Positions 8,373-18,205 of a stretch of DNA of 64,000 bases are shown in pieces. The notes under the pieces are model-generated. The model ran no database searches. It worked only from the letters and a program-made list of their open reading frames with translations, and was not told the origin of the DNA. Numbering within the stretch: position 1 is the stretch's first letter; each line of letters starts with the position of its first letter. This DNA comes from Streptomyces harbinensis (GTDB lineage: Bacteria; Actinomycetota; Actinomycetes; Streptomycetales; Streptomycetaceae): assembly GCF_900116145.1 (NCBI RefSeq), contig NZ_FPAB01000008.1, positions 124,001 to 188,000 on the forward strand, given 5' to 3'. Made by a program: the position numbers and the translations under genes.

Positions 8373-9656
8373 ATGCAACTGCGCGGACTTACCCGATACG
8401 GCGCGCTGCTGGGCGCGCTGGCGCTGGTCGCGGGCTGTGCGGGGGGCAGCTCGGGCGACAAGGTGATCACCCTCGACTACTGGTGCTGGAGCGGGTCGCA
8501 GGCGGCCAAGGTCGCCGCGTTCAACGACGCGCACCCGCACATCCGGGTCCGGCACACGGACGCCGGCGGCGGGGTGGACTCGGCGACGAAGCTGCTGACC
8601 GCCAGCCGGGCGGGCAACGCCCCCGACGTCTCCTGCGTCGAGTACCCCACCGTGCCGTCGATGATCGTCTCGGATGTGCTCGCCGACATCGCCGAGTACA
8701 CCGCCGGCATCGAGGACGCCTTCACCCCCGAGGTGTGGGGGATGACCCGGTTCGAGGGACAGGTCTACGGCATCCCGCAGGACATCGGCCCCATGGTGCT
8801 GCTCTACAACGCGCGGCGCTTCGACGAACTGGGCATCGGGGTCCCCGCCACCTGGGAGGAGTTCGCCGAGGTCGCGGCCGCGGTGCGCGAACGCGACCCG
8901 TCGACCCATCTGGCGACCTTCGCCCCCACCGAGTTCGGCAACTTCGCCGGGCTCGCCCAGCAGGCGGGCGCCGCCTGGTGGACGGTGGAGGACCGGGAGT
9001 GGACGGTGGACATCAGCGACGACCGGACGCTGGAGGTGGCCGCCTACTGGGAGGACCTGATCGACCGCGATCTGGTCAAGGCCGAGCCGCTGCTCACCCC
9101 CGAGTGGAACAACCGGGTCAACCGGGGCGAGGTGCTGACCTGGCCGGCCGCCCTGTGGGCACCCGACGTGATCCACGGCATCGCCGCGGGCCAGGCCGGC
9201 GACTGGGCCATCGCGCCCCTCCCCCGCTGGGAAGAGGACAGCGAGGCCGTCGCCCTCCAGGGCGGCACCGCGCTGGCCGTCACCAAGAACTCCGACCACC
9301 CGCAGGCCGCCGCCGAGTTCGCCATCTGGATGAACACCGCCGAGGCCGCCTACGAACTCCAGATCGCCTCCGGCCAGTACCCGGCGTGCGTCGCGGGCCA
9401 GGCCGCCGCGGCCCAGGGGCCGCCCCCCGCACTGATGGCGGGGCAGGAGGACTACTGGGACATCGCCACCCACGCGGCGGCGAACACCGTCTCGGACGTC
9501 ACCTGGGGCCCGAACGTCTCCACCGCGGGCGACGCCTACCGCGACGCGATGTCCGCGGCGATCCGGGACGGTACGCCGCTCACCGACGCGATCCGCGAGA
9601 CCCAGCGGATCGTCGTCGAGGAGATGCGTCGCGTCGGCTTCAGGCTCGCGCAGTGA
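8373..9656 (+). CDS. Sugar ABC importer substrate-binding lipoprotein
   Basis: A 427-residue extracellular solute-binding protein of the family that binds oligosaccharides (MalE/UgpB fold). The N-terminus is a lipoprotein signal (MQLRGLTRYGALLGALALVAGC) with the lipobox LVAGC, so Cys22 is lipidated after cleavage and the protein is anchored outside the membrane. Typical family segments follow: APDVSCVEYPTVPSM, GQVYGIPQDIGPMVLLYNARRFDELGI, GGTALAVTKNSDHPQAAAEFAIWM. ATG start preceded by GGAGGAGGGG. It heads an operon with two permeases and lies opposite the ROK regulator. No ATPase gene follows; the ATP-binding subunit is probably a shared MsiK-like protein encoded elsewhere. Confidence 0.92.
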   Translation: MQLRGLTRYGALLGALALVAGCAGGSSGDKVITLDYWCWSGSQAAKVAAFNDAHPHIRVRHTDAGGGVDSATKLLTASRAGNAPDVSCVEYPTVPSMIVSDVLADIAEYTAGIEDAFTPEVWGMTRFEGQVYGIPQDIGPMVLLYNARRFDELGIGVPATWEEFAEVAAAVRERDPSTHLATFAPTEFGNFAGLAQQAGAAWWTVEDREWTVDISDDRTLEVAAYWEDLIDRDLVKAEPLLTPEWNNRVNRGEVLTWPAALWAPDVIHGIAAGQAGDWAIAPLPRWEEDSEAVALQGGTALAVTKNSDHPQAAAEFAIWMNTAEAAYELQIASGQYPACVAGQAAAAQGPPPALMAGQEDYWDIATHAAANTVSDVTWGPNVSTAGDAYRDAMSAAIRDGTPLTDAIRETQRIVVEEMRRVGFRLAQ

Positions 9657-9694
9657 ACGGCCCTTCCATGACCTCCCCGACAGGTGACCCGCCC

Positions 9695-10642
9695 ATGGCA
9701 ACCGCAGCCACCTCCCCGCAGCACGGCACCGGGCAACGTCCCCGGCGACGGCGGCGCACCCTGGCGCCGTACGTGCTCATCGCCCCCGCGCTGCTGCTCT
9801 TCGCCGCCTTCATGGGCGTGCCCATCCTCTACGCCCTCTTCCTCAGCACCCAGGGCCTGCGCATCGTCGACGAAGGCGTCTTCGGCATCCGTGACGAGGT
9901 GTTCGTCGGCCTGGCCAACTACGCGGAGATCCTCACCGACGGGGCCTTCTGGGCCGGGTTCGGCCGACTGGCCCTCTACGGGCTGATCGCCGTCCCGCTC
10001 ACCCTCGGCCTCGCCCTGCTGTTCGCGCTGCTGCTCGACCACGGGGCGTCCCGGGCCAAGCGGTTCACCCGGACCGCGATCTTCATCCCCTACGCGATCC
10101 CCGGGGTGGTGGCCTCCCTGATGTGGGGGTTCATGTACCTCCCCTCGACCAGCCCGTTCAGCCATCTGACCCGGGAGCTGGGCCTGGGCTCCATCCCCTT
10201 CCTGGACGGCGGCGCCATCTACCCCTCGCTGGCCAACATCGCCATCTGGGGCGGCACCGGCTTCAACATGATCATCATCTACACCTCGCTGCGCGGCATC
10301 CCGGCCGAGCTGTGCGACGCCGCCCGCATCGACGGCTGCACCGAGTGGCAGATCGCCTGGCGGATCAAGGTCCCCCTGGTCGCCCCCGCCCTGGTGCTCA
10401 CCGGGCTCTTCGCCCTCATCGGCACCCTCCAGGTCTACGGCGAGCCGACCATGCTCAGCTCCATGACCACGGAGATCTCCCAGACCTGGGTGCCGCTCAT
10501 GCACATCTACCGCGACGGCTTCATCCGGGACGACCTGCCCATGGCAGCCGCCGGCTCCGTGTTCCTCGCCGTCGGCACCCTGCTCGTCTCGCTGGCCCTG
10601 CTGAAGGCCACCCAGCGCCGCGCCTTCGGAGGCTTCAAGTGA
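9695..10642 (+). CDS. Sugar ABC importer permease (MalF type)
   Basis: A 315-residue membrane protein with six predicted membrane segments, the first at APYVLIAPALLLFAAFMGV. The EAA loop that docks the ATPase is LCDAARIDGCTEWQIAWRIKVP near the last third. A start at ATG 9695 is favoured because AGGTGA stands seven bases ahead of it; an in-frame ATG at 9668 would add nine residues but has no ribosome site. It lies 38 bases after the binding-protein gene and overlaps the next permease by GTGA, so the three genes are one operon. The substrate is probably a di- or oligosaccharide. Confidence 0.9.
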   Translation: MATAATSPQHGTGQRPRRRRRTLAPYVLIAPALLLFAAFMGVPILYALFLSTQGLRIVDEGVFGIRDEVFVGLANYAEILTDGAFWAGFGRLALYGLIAVPLTLGLALLFALLLDHGASRAKRFTRTAIFIPYAIPGVVASLMWGFMYLPSTSPFSHLTRELGLGSIPFLDGGAIYPSLANIAIWGGTGFNMIIIYTSLRGIPAELCDAARIDGCTEWQIAWRIKVPLVAPALVLTGLFALIGTLQVYGEPTMLSSMTTEISQTWVPLMHIYRDGFIRDDLPMAAAGSVFLAVGTLLVSLALLKATQRRAFGGFK

Positions 10643-11508
10643 CGGACCACCAGGCCGCCCGGCGCGCGCCGGGCACCCCGCGGCGCCCCGGTGCGCTGCC
10701 CACCGCGATCCTGCTGATCGGCGCCTTCTACTCGCTGATCCCGGTCGCCTGGATCGTCGTCGCGGCCACCAAGACCAACGCGCAGCTGTTCTCCACCTTC
10801 ACCTTCCAGCCCGGCACCGGACTGCTGGACAACCTCGGGGACCTCTTCTCCTACGGCGAGGGACAGTTCTCGCAGTGGGCGCTGAACAGCCTCTACTACG
10901 CAGGGGTCGGCTCCCTGCTGTGCACCCTGGTGTCGACGGCGGCCGGCTTCGCCTTCGCCAAGTACCGTTTCCGGGGCCGCGCCCCGCTGTTCTATCTGAT
11001 CCTGGCCGGGGTGCTGCTGCCCGGGATGACGCTGGCCATCCCGCAGTACATCATCATGTCCGAGATCGGCATGGTGGGGACGTACTGGTCGGTGCTGCTG
11101 CCCGGGCTCATCTCCCCGTTCGGCATCTATCTGGCCCGGGTGTACGCCGAGGCGTCGGTGCCGGACGCCACGATCGAGTCGGCGCGCATCGACGGGGCGA
11201 GCGAGTTCCGCATCTTCACCTCGATCGGGCTGCCCATGATGCTGCCCGGCATGGTGACGATCTTCATGCTCCAGTTCGTCGGCAACTGGAACAACTTCCT
11301 GCTGCCGTTCATCATGCTCTCGGACGAGGACAAGTACCCGATCAATCTGGGCCTGTACACCCTGCTGTCCAAGGGCTCCGGCGAACCGGCGCTGTACGGC
11401 ATCGCGATCGTCGGCACGGCCGTCTCGGTGATCCCGCTGATCCTGCTGCTGCTCTTCCTCCAGCGCTTCTGGCGGCTCGACCTGATCAGCGGCGGCCTGA
11501 AAGGCTGA
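10639..11508 (+). CDS. Sugar ABC importer permease (MalG type)
   Basis: A 289-residue permease with six membrane segments and the EAA motif TIESARIDGASEFRIFTSIGLP. The GTG start lies inside the TGA of the preceding permease (GTGA) and has GGAGG six bases upstream. Together with the first permease it forms the heterodimeric channel of a carbohydrate importer (CUT1 type). The operon ends at a long hairpin just downstream. Confidence 0.92.
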   Translation: MTDHQAARRAPGTPRRPGALPTAILLIGAFYSLIPVAWIVVAATKTNAQLFSTFTFQPGTGLLDNLGDLFSYGEGQFSQWALNSLYYAGVGSLLCTLVSTAAGFAFAKYRFRGRAPLFYLILAGVLLPGMTLAIPQYIIMSEIGMVGTYWSVLLPGLISPFGIYLARVYAEASVPDATIESARIDGASEFRIFTSIGLPMMLPGMVTIFMLQFVGNWNNFLLPFIMLSDEDKYPINLGLYTLLSKGSGEPALYGIAIVGTAVSVIPLILLLLFLQRFWRLDLISGGLKG

Positions 11509-11529
11509 CCGCGCCTCGGGGCAGCGACC

Positions 11530-11573
11530 GCGCGGGCCGCCCCGGATCCCCCCGGATCCGGGCCGGCCCGCGC
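11530..11573. terminator. Strong bidirectional hairpin terminator
   Basis: A 20-bp stem with a single mismatch (arms 11530-11549 and 11554-11573) and a four-base loop of C. It lies between the convergent importer operon and MMPL gene. Confidence 0.8.
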
Positions 11574-11595
11574 CCCCGTGCGGTGCGGTGCGGTA

Positions 11596-13830
11596 CTAGC
11601 GGATCGCCGGCTGCCGGTCCTGCTCCCCCGCCGGGGCCGGGTCGGCCGGGGTCTCCCGCAGCCCCACCCGGTCGTGCAGCCGGCGCAGGAAGGGCGGCGC
11701 CCACCAGTTGGCGTCGCCGGCCAGCCGCATGAACGCCGGGACCAGCACGGTGCGGATGATCAGCGCGTCGACCAGGACGGCCAGGGCCATGCCGACACCC
11801 AGTTGCTTGAGGAAGACGACCTGCCCGGTGGCGTACGCGGCGAAGGTCAGCGCCAGGATGCCGGCCGCCGCCGTGATCAGCGGGGCGCTGCGCTGGATGC
11901 CGACGGCGACGGCGCGGGTGTTGTCGCCGGTGCGGTCCCACTCGTCCTTGACGCGGGCCAGGATGAACACCTCGTAGTCCATCGACAGCCCGTAGGCGAT
12001 GCAGAACATCAGGATCGGGATGCTGGGTTCCATCCGCCCGCTGGGGGTGAAGTCCAGGACGCCGGAGAGGTTCCCCTCCTGGAAGATCCACACCAGCGCG
12101 CCGAACATGACGGTCAGACTCAGCACATTGGCGACGGTCGCCTTCAGCGGGATCAGCACACTCCCCGTCATCAGGAAGATGATCACCACGGTGACGAGCA
12201 CGATGAGGGCGACGACCAGCGGCAGCCGGTCAAGCAGCGCCGAGCGGAAGTCCGTCATGGCGGCCGGGGTGCCGCCGACCAGCACGTCGTAGGGGGCGTC
12301 CAGGGCCCGTACCTCCCGCACCAGGTCGGCGATGTCGCCGCGCAGCGCGTCCTGCCCGGGGATGACGGAGAGCCACATCGCGTCCGGGGAGGCGAAGCGT
12401 TCGGACGCCTCGGTGGCCGCGGCGCTGACCGCGCCGTCCCGGTAGGAGCCGGCCTCGGTGTCCACCTGGAACACACCGGGCAGCTCCGACAGCCGCAGCG
12501 CGTACTCCTCGGTGCGGGCCGGATCGCCCGGCTCGTCCGCCACCACCTGGAGCGCGTCGGACTCCTCGGCCGGGAAGTTCTGCCCGATCTGCTCCTGGGT
12601 GATGCGGCTGGCGGCCGACGGCGGCAGCACCCGCTCGTCCGGCAGCCCGAAGTTCGCTCCCAGGAACGGCGCGCCCAGCAGCAGCAGGACGGCCAGCGCG
12701 GGCAGCCCGAACAGCAGCGGCCGGCGCATCACCCGCACCGTCATCCGGTACCAGCGCCCGTCGGTCACGGAGGTGGTGGTGCGTGGCGGCCGGCGGCGCA
12801 GCGTGCGCTGCCCGATGGCCGCGAGCGCGGCGGGCAGCAGCAGCACCGCGGCGAGCGAGACGGTGAGGACGACCGCGATGCCCGCGTAGGCGAAGGAGCG
12901 CAGGAACGGGAAGGGGAAGGCGAAGAGCGCGGCCAGTGAGGCGGCGACGGTGACGCCGCTGAACAGGACGGTGCGGCCGGCGGTCTCCACGGTGCGGACC
13001 ACCGCGGCGGTGCGGTCGGCGCCGGTGGCGCTCTCCTCGCGGAAGCGGGTGATGACGTAGAGCGCGTAGTCGATGCCGAGCCCCAGCCCGAGCACGAGGG
13101 CGAGGTTGGCGGCGAAGGTGGAGACCTCGGTGAAGGCGGTGATGCCGCGCAGGATCGCCAGGGTGCCGAGCACGGCGAAGAGACCGACCCCCAGGGTGAG
13201 GGCGGCGGCCGTCCAGCGGCGGTAGACGCCCGCCAGGAGCAGCAGGACGACGGGGATGATGACGAGTTCGGCGCGGATGAAGTCGCGCGCGGCCTCCTGG
13301 CCCACCTCGCGGAAGATCTCGTCCGCGCCCCCGTGCCGGACCGTCAGCAGGTCGGTGTCCCGGTCGGAGAAGTTCTCCGTGATGAGGGGGAGTTGCTCGC
13401 GCACCTCGGTGGCCGACCCGGCCAGCCAGGCCACGATGAGGGCCTGGCCGCGGTCCTCGGCGGCCAGGGTTGGGGTCCGGTCGCGGGACCAGTAGGAGCC
13501 GGTGGCGGTGACCCCCGGCTCGGCCGCGAGGTCCGCTTCGAGGGCGGTGGCTTCGGCGGCGAGGGCCGGGTCGTCGACGGTGCCCTCGCGGGCGGTGATC
13601 AGCAGCAGGTAGTTGGGGCTGCCGTTCTCGAACTCCCGGGCGATCAGCGCGTCGGCGGTGTGCGACTCGGATCCGGGCGCGTCGAAGCGGGACAGCGACA
13701 GCGCGTTCATGGCGCCGGAGCCGATGACGGCGGCGCACAGGAACAGGAGTGCGCCCGCGATCAGCACGGCACGCCGCCGCGTGGCGGCGAGGAGGCCGAG
13801 CCTGCGCAGCAGCGGGGGTGGTGGGGACAT
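11596..13830 (-). CDS. MMPL/RND-family membrane exporter
   Basis: A 744-residue transporter of the MMPL branch of RND pumps. The layout is classic: one N-terminal membrane helix (RAVLIAGALLFLCAAVIGSGA), a large periplasm-facing loop, five or six helices, a second large loop, and a further block of helices containing YGLSMDYEVFILARVKDEW, the MMPL signature with the conserved acidic-tyrosine pair. The ATG at 13830 has AGGAG eight bases upstream; the longer frame to 14277 has no such support. It diverges from an AfsR-type regulator and ends at the hairpin shared with the importer operon. In Streptomyces, such pumps export lipids, pigments or antibiotics; the cargo here is unknown. Confidence 0.9.
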   Translation of the reverse strand: MSPPPPLLRRLGLLAATRRRAVLIAGALLFLCAAVIGSGAMNALSLSRFDAPGSESHTADALIAREFENGSPNYLLLITAREGTVDDPALAAEATALEADLAAEPGVTATGSYWSRDRTPTLAAEDRGQALIVAWLAGSATEVREQLPLITENFSDRDTDLLTVRHGGADEIFREVGQEAARDFIRAELVIIPVVLLLLAGVYRRWTAAALTLGVGLFAVLGTLAILRGITAFTEVSTFAANLALVLGLGLGIDYALYVITRFREESATGADRTAAVVRTVETAGRTVLFSGVTVAASLAALFAFPFPFLRSFAYAGIAVVLTVSLAAVLLLPAALAAIGQRTLRRRPPRTTTSVTDGRWYRMTVRVMRRPLLFGLPALAVLLLLGAPFLGANFGLPDERVLPPSAASRITQEQIGQNFPAEESDALQVVADEPGDPARTEEYALRLSELPGVFQVDTEAGSYRDGAVSAAATEASERFASPDAMWLSVIPGQDALRGDIADLVREVRALDAPYDVLVGGTPAAMTDFRSALLDRLPLVVALIVLVTVVIIFLMTGSVLIPLKATVANVLSLTVMFGALVWIFQEGNLSGVLDFTPSGRMEPSIPILMFCIAYGLSMDYEVFILARVKDEWDRTGDNTRAVAVGIQRSAPLITAAAGILALTFAAYATGQVVFLKQLGVGMALAVLVDALIIRTVLVPAFMRLAGDANWWAPPFLRRLHDRVGLRETPADPAPAGEQDRQPAIR

Positions 13831-14026
13831 ACGGGACGCTCCTCGTGCGATGTGCCGGTCCGGAAAAGGGGGCGGGGTTGGCCGCCCGGTCGGACGATGG
13901 CGCACGCCGCTGACCGAACGCTGGAAGAAGTGCTGAAGTACCGTGCGGACGGCGGGCGTCCGCGTCCCGGCCGCACGGCGGGAGGGCGCCGCCGGGTCGG
14001 TGATACTGGGGGCGGGAGGAGGGGCG

Positions 14027-17000
14027 GTGACCGGCGAGAACGTACGTTTCGAGGTGCTCGGCCCGGTGCGGGCCCGGGTGGGGAGCGGTGAGGTGCCGCT
14101 CGGTCCGCCGCGGCAGCGCGCGGTGCTGACGGCGCTGTTGCTGCGGGCACCCCGGCCGGTGAGCGCGGAGGCGGTCATCGACACGGTGTGGGGCGCGTCC
14201 GCGCCGGCCGGTGCGGTGAACCTGGTGCAGAAGTACATGTCGGGGCTGCGCGGCGCGCTGCCGGAGCCGGCGGGCATCGTGCTGACGGACGCCGGGTACG
14301 CGCTGACCGGCGTCGACGGGGCGCACGCCCTCGATCTGTGGGAGTTCGAACAGTCGCTGGCCGGGGCCCGGGCGCTGCGGGCGGCGGGAAACGCGGCTCA
14401 GGCCGCGGCGGCTCTCACCCGGGCGACCTCGCTGTGGCGGGGCCCGCTCGCCGAGGGGCTGTCCGGTCCCGGTATCGAGCTGGAACGCGATCGGATGGCG
14501 GAGCGTCTGGTCGGCGCGTACGAGGACCTGTACGCCGTGGGGCTGGTGCTCGGCCGCGGGCCGCGGGACGTACCGGAGCTGGCCCGGCTGGCCGCCCGGC
14601 ACCCGCAGCGGGAGCGGCTGCACGAGTTGCTGATGCGGGCCCTGGTGCAGGCCGGCCGTCCGACGGAGGCGCTGGAGGTGTACGCGGGGGTGCGCGGCCG
14701 GCTGGCCGAGGAGTACGGCACCGAGCCGGGCCCGGGGCTGCGGGCGGCCCAGCGGTGGGTGCTGGCGGGCGGCGACCCGGAACCGGAGCCCGCCGCCGGG
14801 GGCCCGGCCGGGCCAGCCCGGCCAGCGCCGCGCCGGGTGTCCGCCACGGAGGACGGGGCGGGCGCGGATGTCCCCCCGGTACCGGTCCGGCCCGAGCAAC
14901 TGCCGCATCCGGTCGCGGGGTTCACCGGCCGTGAGGCCGAGGCCGGGCAGGTCACCGGTCTGCTGCTGTCGGGCGGCACCCCGCTGGTGTGTGTGGAGGG
15001 CACCGCCGGGGTCGGCAAGACGACGCTGGCGGTGCACTGCGCCCACCGGGTGTCCGGCGCGTTCCCGGACGGCCGGCTCTTCGCGGATCTGCGCGGGTTC
15101 GACCCGCTGGCGCCGGCCCGGCCCGCCGATGTCCTCGGGGATTTTCTGCGCGCGCTCGGTGTCCCGGCCCGTCAGGTGCCGGACGGGGTGGACGCGCGGG
15201 CGGCGCTGTTCCGCTCGGTGCTGGCGGGCCGCCGGGTGCTGGTCGTCCTGGACAACGCCGCCGACGCCGCCCAGCTGCGGCCCCTGCTGCCGGGCCCGGG
15301 GCGGTGCGCGGTCCTGGCCACCAGCCGGCGCGGGCTGACCGGGCTGGCGGCCGTCGCCGGGGCGCACCGGGTGGTGCTGCCGGTGCTCTCCCCGGGCGAG
15401 TCGGCGCTGCTGCTGCGCACCGCCCTGGGCCCGGCCGCGGCCGGGGACGAGGGTCCGCTCGCGGAGATCGCCCGGCTGTGCGGGCATCTTCCGCTGGCGC
15501 TGCGGGTGGTGGCGGCCGGTGCGGCCACCGTTCCCGGCCTCTCCCCCGGTGATCTCGCCACCCATCTGGCCGCCGAGGGCCCGCTGGCGTCCGCCGCCGC
15601 GCCGGACGACGAGCGGGTGTCGGTGACGGCGTCGCTGACCCTGTCCTACCGGCGGCTTGACCCGGCCGCGCGCCGGATGCTGCGGCTGCTCGGGCTCGTT
15701 CCCGGGCCGGACCTGACCCGCCGGGACGCGGCGGCGGTCAGCGGGCTGCCGGCCGCCGACACCGGCCGCGCCCTGACCGCGCTGACGACCGCGCATCTGC
15801 TGGAACAGCACCGGCCCGGACGGTTCCGGTTCCCGCACGACCTGCTGCGCGCGTACGCCGGGCAGCGGGCGGGCGAGGAGGAGGACCCGGCGGTGCGGCG
15901 GGCGGCGGTCGGCCGGCTGGCCGCCCGGTACACCCGTCTCGCCCGGGCCCTGGGCGGCGGCCAGCACCGTGCCCGGCCGGTGGCCCCGGACGGCACGGTG
16001 GGCGGGCCCGGGGCGGAACCGGAAGCGCCGGCCGAGGCCGAACTGCCCAATGTCGCCGCGATGGTCGAGTACACCGCGCGGCACGGGCCGTACCCGGTCG
16101 CCTGGACGCTGGCGTCCCTGCTGCACGACGTCTGCAAACGGCGCACCCTGGTGACGGAGTGGCTGACGCTGGCGGCGGCCGGGCTGCGGGCGGCGCACAC
16201 CGCCGGGGACCGGCTGGCGGCGGCCGGGCTGTCCCTGACGCTGGTGGACGCGTGTCTGACGGCGGGCCGGGTCGAGGCGGCCGACGAGCACGCGCGGCGG
16301 GCGCTGGCCGTGGGCCGGCAGGAGGGGTGGCCGGACGTGGTGGCCGCCGCGTGCGAGCAACTGGGCCGTGGGAGGTGGCTGCTGGGCGACCTGCCACGGG
16401 CCGGGGAGCTGCTGGCGGAGGCGGTGGACACCGCCACCGCGGCGGGCCTCCCGCTCGCCACGGCCAAGTCCCTGGGCGCGCTGGCGCGGGTCGAGGCGGA
16501 CAGCGGCGCCTGGCCGGCCGCGCACCGGCACTACCGGCGGGCGCTGCGGATCAGCCGGGCGCTGGGCGTGCGCTATCTGGAGGCGGTGTTCCTGGCCGAA
16601 CTGGGGGTCGTGCACCGGGGGCGGGGCGAGCCGGCCACCGCGCTGGGCGTCCTGGAGTCGGCGCTGGCGCTGAGCCGGGACGATCCGGATCTGTGCCGGC
16701 CGGCGGCGCTCGCGCACGCGTATCTGGCGGAGGTGCACGCGGTGGACGGCCGGGAGGAGGAGGCCCGGGCGGCCACCCGGGAGGCGCTGCGCATCGCCGG
16801 GGAACAGGGCGACCCCTGGGCGCTGACGGAGGCGCACAACGCCGCCGGGCGTTCCCTGACGCTGCTGGGTGCCACCGGCGAGGCCACCGACCGGCACCGG
16901 GCGGCGCTGCGGCTGTCCCGCACGCTGCCCTACCGGCGGGGTGAACTGCACGCGCTGGCGGGGCTGTTCACCGCCACGGGGTGGCCGGCCTGGCGCCGGG

Positions 17001-17059
17001 AGATCACCGCGGTGGCCGGCCACCACGCGTACGACCTCACCGCGCTGCTGGCCGGCTGA
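14027..17059 (+). CDS. AfsR/SARP-family regulator with NB-ARC ATPase and TPR domains
   Basis: A 1010-residue regulator. Residues 5-95 are the OmpR-like winged helix of SARPs (VRFEVLGPVRARVG), about 100-245 the bacterial transcriptional activation domain, and 295-560 an NB-ARC ATPase with Walker A GTAGVGKTT (325-333), Walker B RVLVVLDNA and the GLPLAL-like GHLPLALRV. The remainder is TPR-like helical repeats. GTG start with GGAGGA six bases upstream. Proteins of this build activate secondary-metabolite genes in response to a bound ligand or phosphorylation. The nearest candidate targets are the divergent MMPL pump and the convergent FAD monooxygenase, but no obvious biosynthetic cluster is visible, so the target is open. 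Confidence 0.9.
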   Translation: MTGENVRFEVLGPVRARVGSGEVPLGPPRQRAVLTALLLRAPRPVSAEAVIDTVWGASAPAGAVNLVQKYMSGLRGALPEPAGIVLTDAGYALTGVDGAHALDLWEFEQSLAGARALRAAGNAAQAAAALTRATSLWRGPLAEGLSGPGIELERDRMAERLVGAYEDLYAVGLVLGRGPRDVPELARLAARHPQRERLHELLMRALVQAGRPTEALEVYAGVRGRLAEEYGTEPGPGLRAAQRWVLAGGDPEPEPAAGGPAGPARPAPRRVSATEDGAGADVPPVPVRPEQLPHPVAGFTGREAEAGQVTGLLLSGGTPLVCVEGTAGVGKTTLAVHCAHRVSGAFPDGRLFADLRGFDPLAPARPADVLGDFLRALGVPARQVPDGVDARAALFRSVLAGRRVLVVLDNAADAAQLRPLLPGPGRCAVLATSRRGLTGLAAVAGAHRVVLPVLSPGESALLLRTALGPAAAGDEGPLAEIARLCGHLPLALRVVAAGAATVPGLSPGDLATHLAAEGPLASAAAPDDERVSVTASLTLSYRRLDPAARRMLRLLGLVPGPDLTRRDAAAVSGLPAADTGRALTALTTAHLLEQHRPGRFRFPHDLLRAYAGQRAGEEEDPAVRRAAVGRLAARYTRLARALGGGQHRARPVAPDGTVGGPGAEPEAPAEAELPNVAAMVEYTARHGPYPVAWTLASLLHDVCKRRTLVTEWLTLAAAGLRAAHTAGDRLAAAGLSLTLVDACLTAGRVEAADEHARRALAVGRQEGWPDVVAAACEQLGRGRWLLGDLPRAGELLAEAVDTATAAGLPLATAKSLGALARVEADSGAWPAAHRHYRRALRISRALGVRYLEAVFLAELGVVHRGRGEPATALGVLESALALSRDDPDLCRPAALAHAYLAEVHAVDGREEEARAATREALRIAGEQGDPWALTEAHNAAGRSLTLLGATGEATDRHRAALRLSRTLPYRRGELHALAGLFTATGWPAWRREITAVAGHHAYDLTALLAG

Positions 17060-17077
17060 CCCGGACGGCCGCGGACC

Positions 17078-18205
17078 TCAGCCGGGCAGCTGGGCGAGCA
17101 GCCCGTGAGGGGCGTCGGGACGGAAGCAGAGGTCGAGGACGGCGCCCGCCTCGGCCGCGTACCGGGCGCCGCGCGGGAACAGGGCGCGTTCGTAGGCGGC
17201 CAGCGCCCCCTCGGTGTCGCCCGGCCGGGCGGCGAGTGCGGTACCCAGTTCGGCTCCGTCCAGCATGGCGAGGTTGGCGCCCTCCCCGGTGAACGGCGGC
17301 ATCAGGTGGGCCGCGTCGCCGAGCAGGGTGACGCCGGGTGACCGCGCCCAACGGTGGCCAACGGACAGCGCGTACAGCGGCCGGGGCGTCAGCGGGCCGT
17401 CGGCCGCACCGATGAGCGCCCGCAGCCCCGGGTCCCAGCCGTCGAAGTGCTCCAGCGCCGCCGCCGGGGCGACCGCGGCGGGCCCGGTGCCGGGGCCCGC
17501 CGCCCAGTTCTCCGGGACGGTCAGCGCGGCGTACACATGGATGCTGCCGTCCGGCCGGCGGTGCGCCAGCAGGCCCCGCCCCTCCCCCAGCGCGTAGAAG
17601 ATGCCGTCGCCGACGAGCGCGGCGCACCGCGGATGGCGGGTGTCGGCGTCAGACAGGTCGGCCTCCAGGAGTGTCATGCCCGTGTAGCGGGGCCGCTCCG
17701 GCGATATGAGCGGACGGATTCTGGACCGGGCGCCGTCGGCTCCGACGAGCAGGTCGGTGGTGAACGCCGAACCGTCGCCGAGCCGTACCTCGTGCCGGCC
17801 GTCGCCCAGCGCCCGCGCCGCCGTGACGCCCGCTCCCCAGCGGACCGTGTCCCGGGGGAGCGAGCCGAGCAGGAGATCCCGCAGCCGGCCCCGTGCGATG
17901 TCGGCGCGCACGGTGTCCGGCGCCGGTTCCTCCTCCCGGCACACGGCGGCGTTCCGGTCGAGGATGCGGACGGACCCGGTGCCGGTGCGGGCCAGCGCGC
18001 GGAACGCGGTGTGCAGGCCGGCGGCTCGCAGGGCCGCCTGCCCGGTGTCCTCGTGCAGATCGATGACGCAGCCCTGGGGCCGGGCCAGGGGTGAGGCGTC
18101 GCGGTCGTACACGGCGGCGGGGATACCGGCGGTGTGCAGGACGCGGGCCAGTGTCAGGCCGCCGAGGCCGGCTCCGATGATGGCGATGGGCTGGTGGCGG
18201 GGCAT
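17078..18205 (-). CDS. FAD-dependent monooxygenase, TetX-like (PHBH fold)
   Basis: A 375-residue class A flavoprotein. The Rossmann motif is AIIGAGLGGLTLARVLHTAG at residues 8-27, the conserved mid motif VGADGARSRIRPL, and the FAD ribityl motif GDAAHLMPPFTGEGANLAMLDG near residue 300. The last motif is nearly identical in form to that of tetracycline-inactivating TetX and related aromatic hydroxylases. ATG start preceded by GAGGAGAG. It is monocistronic and convergent with the SARP gene (18 bases between stops). It may hydroxylate an aromatic metabolite or inactivate a drug; the substrate cannot be told from sequence. Confidence 0.88.
   Translation of the reverse strand: MPRHQPIAIIGAGLGGLTLARVLHTAGIPAAVYDRDASPLARPQGCVIDLHEDTGQAALRAAGLHTAFRALARTGTGSVRILDRNAAVCREEEPAPDTVRADIARGRLRDLLLGSLPRDTVRWGAGVTAARALGDGRHEVRLGDGSAFTTDLLVGADGARSRIRPLISPERPRYTGMTLLEADLSDADTRHPRCAALVGDGIFYALGEGRGLLAHRRPDGSIHVYAALTVPENWAAGPGTGPAAVAPAAALEHFDGWDPGLRALIGAADGPLTPRPLYALSVGHRWARSPGVTLLGDAAHLMPPFTGEGANLAMLDGAELGTALAARPGDTEGALAAYERALFPRGARYAAEAGAVLDLCFRPDAPHGLLAQLPG

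Noticed and set aside
12230..17026. A very long minus-strand open frame of 1598 codons
   Set aside because: It runs antisense to the SARP gene and through the MMPL gene in another frame; its composition is proline, arginine and glycine-rich, a usual shadow of high-GC coding DNA.
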